Source: Macrostomum hystrix
Taxonomy: Eukaryota > Platyhelminthes > Macrostomidae
Direction: 5' to 3'
Length of the DNA: 64,000 nt
Assembly: GCA_950097015.1 (NCBI GenBank)
Contig: CATNEN010000007.1
Location: 10,789,001 to 10,853,000, forward strand
Under the pieces are notes generated by a model. It worked only from the letters and a program-made list of their open reading frames with translations, ran no database searches and had not been told where the DNA came from. The position numbers and the translations under genes are program-made. Shown here one piece after another: positions 57,252 to 64,000 of the stretch; position 1 is the first letter of the stretch, and every line of letters begins with the position of its first letter.

Positions 57252-60136
57252 ATGCTGCAGAATAGCCTAAGTGAAGCAAGCACTGAGCAGCAGCCACAGC
57301 AGCAAGCAGCAAATGCTGGCTATGTAGCAGTGAAGACAGAGTATCTTCTGCCTCCGGCTTTGTCGGCGCCACAGGCAGCTGAAACAGAGGCAGACAGTCA
57401 AAAGCAGCAGCAGCAGCAGTCAGAGCAGTCCAAGTCTTGCAAGCGCAGGCCCTACCTACCGGAGAGGCCGGCCGAGTGCCGCTCGTTCTTTGCCGATGGC
57501 GCCTGTCAATTCGGCGCCGCCTGCCGCCTGTCGCACGACCTGCCGGCCTACCTGGCCAGCCGGCCACCAGATCTGGGCCCCACCTGCTACGTCTTCGAGA
57601 CCACCGGGCGCTGTTCCAGCGGCCTGCTATGCCGGTTCGCTGGCGCCCACGTCGATGCCCACGGGCGCAACCTGACCGACCCTGAACGGCAGCGGGCGTG
57701 GGCGGCCGCCGGCCAATCCGAGCAGCAGAGCCTGGACCGGGAGCTGCAGCTGGCCCTGCGCAAGGAGGATTTCGACTTTAGCGAGGCGTACGCTGTGAGT
57801 CCGCTTGAATATTTGCGGTCAGGTTTAGCCAACTTATTGCTGCACTCACAATGTGTGACTGAGTACAAAGACAAATCCCTGCATCTCATTATTAAGATCC
57901 TCAGAAAACGCGGCGTTCAGTGCAAAGGCCGCTGGGCTGCCGCTGCTTCCAGGGCCGAGGCGGCTACTGCTGCTAAAGCAAATTCTGGCTTATCGCAATT
58001 ATCAGCTTCTCCTGCCGAGTCTTCTGCGCCGACTGCTGAGTCAACGGCACCCGCTGCCGAGTCTTCTGCGCCGACTGCTGAGTCAACGGCACCCGCTGCC
58101 GAGTCTTCTGCGCCGACTGCTGAGTCAACGGCACCCGCTGCCGAGTCTTCTGCGCCGACTGCTGAGTCAACGGCACCCGCTGCCGAGTCTTCTGCGCCGA
58201 CTGCTGAGTCAACGGCACCCGCTGCCGAGTCTTCTGCGCCGACTGCTGAGTCAACGGCACCCGCTGCCGAGTCTTCTGCGCCGACTGCTGAGTCAACGGC
58301 ACCCGCTGCCGAGTCTCCCTCGCAAACTGCCAAGCCGGCAGCTCATACGGTGGGTTCTCTCGCGCTGGCGTCGCCCAAGCGTCGCGTCGACTTCCGCGGC
58401 AAGCTGCTGCTGGCACCGCTAACCACTGTTGGCAACCTGCCATTTCGTCGCGTCTGCGTTGATCTCGGTGCCGATGTGACTTGCGGCGAGATGGCGATGG
58501 CTTCCAACCTGCTGCAGGGCCGCAACGCCGAGTGGGCCCTGCTGCGCCGGCACCCCAGCGAGCGGTACTTCGGGGCGCAGGTGAGTGTCGGTAACTAAGC
58601 CTGCTTGCATTCCACAAAGGTCACAGTTTGGGCGTCACTGCACCAGAGCAGGCAGATAAAAGTATCGTGCTAATTATAATTCTAACCCAGGTGTGCGGCT
58701 CCCACCCGGACCAGCTGGCTAGACTGGCCCAGCTGCTGCGGGAGCGGGCGCCCCACCTGGACTTTGTGGACCTGAACTGTGGCTGTCCCATCGACTTGGT
58801 GTACCAGCGCGGCATGGGAGCCGGCATGCTGAGCCAGCCGAAGCGCCTGGAGACCTCCGTCGCCTGCATGGCCGACCTGCTCGCCTGCCCGCTGACTGTC
58901 AAGGTGCGAACCGGCGTGCGCGAAGGCGTCAACGTGGCTCACGAGCTGCTGCCCAGGCTGCGGGCCGCCGGCGCAGCTGCCGTTACCATCCATGGCAGGT
59001 CGCGTGAGCAGCGCTACCGGCGCCTGGCCGACTGGGACTACATCGGCCGCTGCGCCGCCTCCGCCAGGGAGGCGTGTCAGGGTCAGTCATTGCTAGTGGA
59101 GCTCTGCGATATATCCATGGTCGGGTCAAAGTAGACGATCCTTGATGATAGATGTATCACGTGGTTGGGTCAAAGTAGGCAATCCTTAATGCCAGATGTG
59201 TCACGTGGTCGGGTCAAAGTAAGCAATCCTTAATGCCAGATGTGTCACGTGATCGGGTCAAAGTAGGCAATCCTTAATGCCAGATGTGTCACGTGGTCGG
59301 GTCAAAGTAAGCAATCCTTAATGCCAGATGTGTCACGTGATCGGGTCAAAGTAGGCAATCCTTAATGCCAGATGTATCACGTGGTTGAGTCAATAGTGTC
59401 CACAGGCGATCTCCAAGTGGAATGAGAATCCCAAAAATGTGTTCGTATTGTTTGTTTGAATTAAACTTCCCGCATCAGCCGTATCAGATGTACTGTAGTA
59501 ATTTTTTTGTCAGAAATTCCCAGTCAAGAAGGGGTTTAGCTGGAAATGATCACTGTGCGTGTCTCAATCGGCAAAAAACATTCCTTGATCCTATCGAGCA
59601 ATAGTGCAAACTCCCTGCTTTTCCCATATATTCCAGACAGCGCCTCTGACGATGATGATGGCTTCCTTGTCGTCGGCAACGGCGATGTGTTCAGCCCGGC
59701 CGACCTCGAGGCCGCTATGGCCACCGGAGTCGACGCAGTCATGGTCGCCAGGGGCGCGCTGGTCAAGCCCTGGCTGTTCACTGAGCTGCGCGAAGGCCGC
59801 CTGTGGGACATCAGCAGCTCGGAGCGCATGGACCTGCTGCGCCGCTACGTCAACTACGGCCTGCTGCACTGGGGCAGCGACTCCAAGGGCGTGGAGACGG
59901 TCCGCCGCTTCCTGCTGGAGTGGCAGTCCTTCCTCTGCCGCTACGTTCCGGTCGGCCTCCTAGAGCGACTGCCACAGCGCAGCAACGAGAGGCCGCCGCC
60001 TTACTTCGGTCGGGACGACCTGGAGACACTCATGGCCAGCCAGCACAGCGAGGACTGGGTCCGGCTGTCCACCATGCTTCTGGGCCCGCCGCCACCCGGC
60101 TTCTCCTTCACTCCCAAGCACAAGGCCAGCGGCTGA
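57252..60136 (+). CDS. DUS3L: DUS3L, tRNA-dihydrouridine(47) synthase, 3 exons, 739 aa
   Basis: Flavoenzyme that reduces uridine 47 in the tRNA variable loop. Exons: 57252-58580, 58691-59081, 59637-60136; phases close. Two CCCH zinc fingers lie at residues 76-95 (C-x8-C-x5-C-x3-H) and 112-133, as in eukaryotic Dus3. A low-complexity linker contains seven copies of a 14-residue repeat. The Dus barrel begins [21 protein letters not shown] and contains the catalytic-Cys motif [29 protein letters not shown] and VVGNGDV. The helical domain reads [20 protein letters not shown], and the end is [10 protein letters not shown] segment at 57795-57920 (126 bp, GTGAGT...TTCAG) has splice-like ends, is in frame and has no counterpart in human DUS3L, so it may be an unspliced-looking intron. 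Start Met at 57252 is the first ATG in frame. Confidence 0.95.
58014..58312 (+). repeat. 42-bp coding minisatellite in the DUS3L linker, seven copies
   Basis: Each unit encodes [14 protein letters not shown]. The copies are nearly identical at the nucleotide level, indicating recent expansion. It lies between the zinc fingers and the catalytic barrel. Confidence 0.95.
59120..59395. repeat. About 43-bp repeat in DUS3L intron 2, six copies
   Basis: Units contain GTCAAAGTAGGCAATCCTTA followed by TGCCAGATGTGTCACGTGG. Most copies carry the E-box CACGTG or CACGTGAT. The unit does not copy an exon junction. Confidence 0.92.
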
Positions 60137-61467
60137 ACTGTGACCTGTTTCAGCTTACAAACTCGATGCGTTCAGACAGGATAATTTGGGATTATTGGGT
60201 TTCCTCAGTTTCTCCTGAATTTAATTAGCAGCTCTGTTAATGATAATTTGATGACGGAATTTCTATTTTGTATTATTTCACCCAGGGTGCTTGTGCTTGT
60301 GTGTCGATATGATTTTATCATGGCGATGATGCGTCAAATGCCAAGGACCACTGTAAGTTGAAGGACATTGCACTGTGAAGATCGATTCGGTCAACTTTGC
60401 TCATAATTATATTGAGGTAACGCGAAGAAAACAACAAAAAAACTGCTCCCGCCGAAGGGGGAAGAAATCAAAGCACGTGTCTGGGCCAACGATCCCAAAG
60501 TCACATCCGCCAGCTTAGTCGCGGGATGACTCTCACAATTTGAAGAGGAACTGATATTCTCATCTCCTCGACTTGTTGCTAAGCTATGTTGGCCTCTGCA
60601 GATCGCGAGTGCAAAGTCTTTCTCCTTGTCCTTTTTTAAGCTTGAATCTATTATATATGCAACTAAACAAAATTATACTTGCATTCTTTACAGTGATGCA
60701 TTTTTCACAGCAATGTGCTGAGCTGATTTGCAGCTCAATTTGTTCTCTTGGAGTCAAACAGTTTTTCTAGCTTTCAGTCTTCACCTGCTTTCTTACTCGT
60801 ACATGCACAAACTTTACACCTGTCTTGTACTCACTGTTTCGCAGCTATTTCAGCTGAGTATGAGGATTGTCAGGGACTCAGATTATATATCAATTTATGA
60901 TTCCCGACAGTGCGACTTTCCCGACCTAGCATTGAGTGAAAATCAAAGCGACGCTTGAAATAGTTTTCCTGACCATTTAAACTCCAAAGACTGGGCCAAT
61001 CAAAGCTATGTTAAAAGTACATATATATTTTTGCGAGACAGTTCAAAAACTGATACCAAGCACCACTATACAGAAAACGATTTATAAACGAGTAATTGAT
61101 AAATTCGATGTACCTTACTCAATTCCTAAATTTTATTATCAACTTCATTTGGATCGAACTGTCCATTAGTCAGTGGAGTTAACTATAGTAACATGGGATG
61201 CTTTTGGCGTTGAAAGTTCGTTAATTAACTGATCGTTGCGTGGGATTATGCAGTTGTGCTATTATTGCATCGGACTATCCATCAGCACAAAACACAGTTC
61301 TATTCCAGTAAAAAAATTCGGTGTTTAATTAGAAAAACAGGGGACTTGCAAAGCAGTCCATACGAACCGAAGAAGGCATACAAATGTATAAATAAACGGA
61401 AGCTAAATTTGCGTGCAAAAATTGCAAGTTTGGTTCATGGGTTCATCCGCTGGCAGTCTGGGAGCAT
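60137..61467. other. Convergent spacer between DUS3L and the KH-domain gene
   Basis: About 1.3 kb in which no exon is recognised; it should hold both 3'UTRs. Short frames here lack domains. Confidence 0.5.
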
Positions 61468-62813
61468 TCAAAGACCGGAGGTCATTGCGCTGTTGTCGAG
61501 GCTCGATTTGTCACTTAGGAGCGATCCGGTCAGCCCGATCAGGTTTTCTATGCTGGACTCTGCGGTGCTGAAGCCATGCGTGAAGGTCAGGCCGATGCTG
61601 CTCTGCATGTCCGAGTCGAAATCTGTGGGTAAATTAAAGTAGATAATTTACCAATTACTTCTATGTAAAACTTAAAGTAAGAATATTTATTTTCATTTTA
61701 GCACTGGACAATAAAATGCTTACTACTCAGGCTCAAGCTTCCATCATAGCCCTGCGCTGCTTTTTCAGACCCCTCGATCTGCGCAAAGGCTCTTGGAGAG
61801 CTCAGGCTGGCGGGCAGGCTGCAGTCGGAAGGCCAGAGGTTTCGCATGCGCAACCAGCGAGCCAGAAGGCCTGCTGGATCTTCAAGGCTAAGTAGCCAGC
61901 GAGCTTCAAACAGTGCAGCGAAGTTGGCCTCCTGGGTCTCCAGCACGATGCGGCCATTAAGGCACGAACCAATGCGCACCCCGTAGATGTTCTGCACGCT
62001 AGCCAGCAGTTGTCCGTTCTCTATGTCGCGGCTGAGAGAGGTTTCGTACGATAGGACCAGGCCTAAAGGCAGAGCTTGAACCAACCGCTGTTTCACTTCG
62101 AGCACACGAGTCGCATCCTGTCCATAAATGCTGATGAGATGGTCATCGTTGTGAAATTGTAGCATAACCTCAACCGTGCATAGAAAGTTGGCAAAGGCAT
62201 CCTCAGGGGCTGTATTTGCCGGCAAGTCGAAATCTTTGATAACTTGATAGCTGGCCGATAAAACTAAGTCTCTCCAGTGCACGTTCGGCAGACGCAATGT
62301 ATTGTACACGGCACCGGGGAAAAAATGCTGCACTTCGTTGGTCACTTGCAGAACTGCTGTTGACTGGCTCATCGTTCCGCGCACAGCAATTATTGTATAG
62401 TCACACTGCTGCTGATTCGATAAGGATATGCCCTTCTTGAAAGCCAGTTGAGAAAGGATGCACATTTGCTGAGCCTTCTCGTGACTTAATGTTGAGCTGG
62501 GCACAAAAAGCCGATTGATAAGCAGTTGATTATTCCTTATTCGCTCGCGACACTTCGCGAACTGTTGCACAAGTTTTCCCTCAGTGGCCCACGGGTCCGT
62601 CTTCATGCTGGCATTCGCTGGTGCCAAGATAACTTCGTCTTCGCCTTGCCAGCTAAAGTTTTGAGTCTCAGGCCTCACTCGCTCGGGGAAATGAATAAGC
62701 ATCTCCGTGCTCGCCTGCAGGAACTTGTGAGATTGACCCTTCTTGCCAATAAGATGGCTGTGGTCGTCGGATGATACGCTCATCCGAAGAGTTGGGCTCC
62801 GATTCATTGCCAT
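61468..62813 (-). CDS. Bicaudal-C-like KH-domain RNA-binding protein, 2 exons, 414 aa
   Basis: Exons on the minus strand: 62813-61724 and 61622-61468; the phases join (phase 1). The start is set at the first ATG (AMNRSPTLRM). Residues about 8-50 match the Bicaudal-C KH segment: MSVSSDDHSHLIGKKGQSHK, then MLIHFPE, including the HSH and a variant GxxG loop (IGKKGQ). The middle of the protein has further alpha/beta segments (VEVMLQFHNDDHLISIYGQD near 225) that look like diverged KH-like repeats without a clear GxxG. No SAM domain is seen, although BicC proteins usually have one at the C-terminus. The last exon encodes a Ser-rich tail (SSIGLTFTHGFSTAESSIEN). The likely role is post-transcriptional RNA control, by family. 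It is a divergent or partial member. Confidence 0.78.
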
Positions 62814-62925
62814 CGTAATCAAAGTCCTAGTCGAGGTCTGCTTATAGAGGAACACTGTGTTATGTATGTGCGTCGGATTCGGAAACTCTTGATCTTAAAT
62901 ATAGACTTGAAAGAGAAGTCGTTCT

Positions 62926-63018
62926 ATTGGTCTGGGACATTCGAGTCTGATTGGCTAGAGAAAAAAGACATAAAATAACAAGTTTTAGCTGCTCGTTTTT
63001 ATTGCGCTCTCTGATTGG
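62926..63018 (-). promoter_or_regulatory. Three CCAAT boxes upstream of the KH-domain gene
   Basis: ATTGG (CCAAT on the gene strand) occurs at 62926-62930, 62950-62954 and 63014-63018, about 115-205 bp upstream of the start codon. Two are in the NF-Y-like context GCCAATCAGA or ACCAATCAGA. Multiple CCAAT boxes at this distance fit an NF-Y-type promoter. Confidence 0.6.
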
Positions 63019-64000
63019 TCGAGAAACCCTTTTACAAAATTTCGAAAATTAGTCTGGCAGACTGACACCCTCGCACTCGCTCCGTCACGCAGATCTTTGT
63101 AAACAACTATTTTCTTGCATTTCATGCAAGTACATTATTTTCGCCACTTATCTGCGCTCTTTTTAGAAACTTTATTACGAGTATTTAATATTCCAGCTTC
63201 ACACTTAGCGCCCGAGAAAGGCCCTCGCACAATAACAAGAGGCTGGAAATTTAGTACATGGGATATACGGAACGACGAATGCACTTATCAAATCTGAAGG
63301 ATTTTTTATCAACCTCAATGTAGTTAAGACAAATTACTGCATGAAATCGTCATAAGCCTTCAAGAATTTAACGCTAACAGTAGCATATTAAATGTTGTTC
63401 ATGTTCATGACGAGAAGATAAGTACTCGTATAACATCAAGTCCCTAAGTCCCTATAAGTCCCTAAGTAAAAATAAGAACTTAAGAGGAGCTCTTCCCCGA
63501 ACTAGACGGAAATTCTGTCGCCACGGTATTCATGGGTCTGGTATTTGCAGAAATTAAGCTGTTTCTTGTTATCATAAATTCTTGGATTTCTCTCATAGAA
63601 AAAATACTATTTAATTAATTTATTAATAGACTTTGAATTGAAAAACAGTGATCTGTTTCTGGCTTAATATTTACATTTTTTCAGTTTGATGTTTGCCGTA
63701 ATCGATTAGGTAGAAATGTTCGTTATTGATCCGTATGAAGCTTTTTGTGCCTTTTAAATCGCCTGTCTAAAAGTTTCAGGAGCAGGCCTTAATTGCGAGT
63801 ATAATCGTAGTTCATAAGATAATTAAGTCATTTATAGATAAGAGCTGTCTTAAGTGGAGTTAAATTATTTAATTTGTCTTTAATTATTACATGCTGGGGT
63901 GCGAAAAGTTCCGATCGCACATAAATCACCCGATTTCAACAGCTTCTAATTCACACCACACCACAATTTTTAGTTCATTCATACTTAACTTTCAGCATCA
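63019..64000. other. Right-edge spacer
   Basis: AT-rich sequence with no recognised gene. A short tandem CCCTAAGT/CCCTATAAGT patch lies near 63440-63470. Confidence 0.5.

Overview
The window is animal nuclear DNA. Its genes have GT-AG introns, and the set (MCM8, GID4, DUS3L, a DEG/ENaC channel, SLC22, VWA5A-like, claudin/PMP22-like) is metazoan. The GC-rich exons, AT-rich spacers, very dense minisatellites, two tRNA-derived SINEs and a TTAGGG tract suggest an invertebrate. A free-living flatworm is my best guess, but the lineage is not proven by anything here. All exon models below were built by hand from splice signals and reading phase; every multi-exon model closes in phase.

Layout. 0-10 kb: a broken 3' end of an SLC22 transporter, then a complete 9-exon SLC22 gene (2306-6640, +). 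An inverted duplication covers its 5' end, and several introns are filled with minisatellites. A small single-TM ORF follows at 8109-8705. 10-13.5 kb: an interstitial telomere tract and a 2-kb, 21-bp minisatellite with an 882-bp higher-order repeat. 13.8-22 kb: two tandem VIT/vWA (VWA5A-like) genes on the minus strand, separated by about 21 CCAAT boxes in tandem. 22.8-25.6 kb: a C-terminal-motor kinesin. 25.6-29.1 kb: an AT-rich spacer with a LINE-tail-like remnant. 29.1-33.3 kb: MCM8, tail-to-tail with GID4 (33.7-35.7, -). 37.1-39.9 kb: a third VWA5A-like gene, inverted relative to the first two. 40.6-48.3 kb: a nest of mobile elements, in which a SINE lies beside a decayed Ty3/gypsy-type gag-protease that is split by a 6.2-kb two-gene DNA transposon. 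49.4-51.3 kb: an intronless DEG/ENaC channel (-). 52.8-55.5 kb: a claudin/PMP22-like four-TM gene (-). 57.3-60.1 kb: DUS3L (+). 61.5-62.8 kb: a Bicaudal-C-like KH protein (-).

The host genes do not form an operon or one pathway. The strongest unusual signals are four: (1) intronic minisatellites in SLC22 and GID4 whose repeat unit copies the host exon-intron junction, giving arrays of decoy 5' splice sites; (2) three VWA5A-like paralogs with nearly identical first exons but discordant 3' exons, which points to exon-bounded gene conversion; (3) an apparently intact transposon that pairs a TNP2-like transposase with a DUF4806-like protein, inserted in frame-compatible fashion into a retroelement; (4) a periodic CCAAT-box array between two of the VWA5A-like genes.
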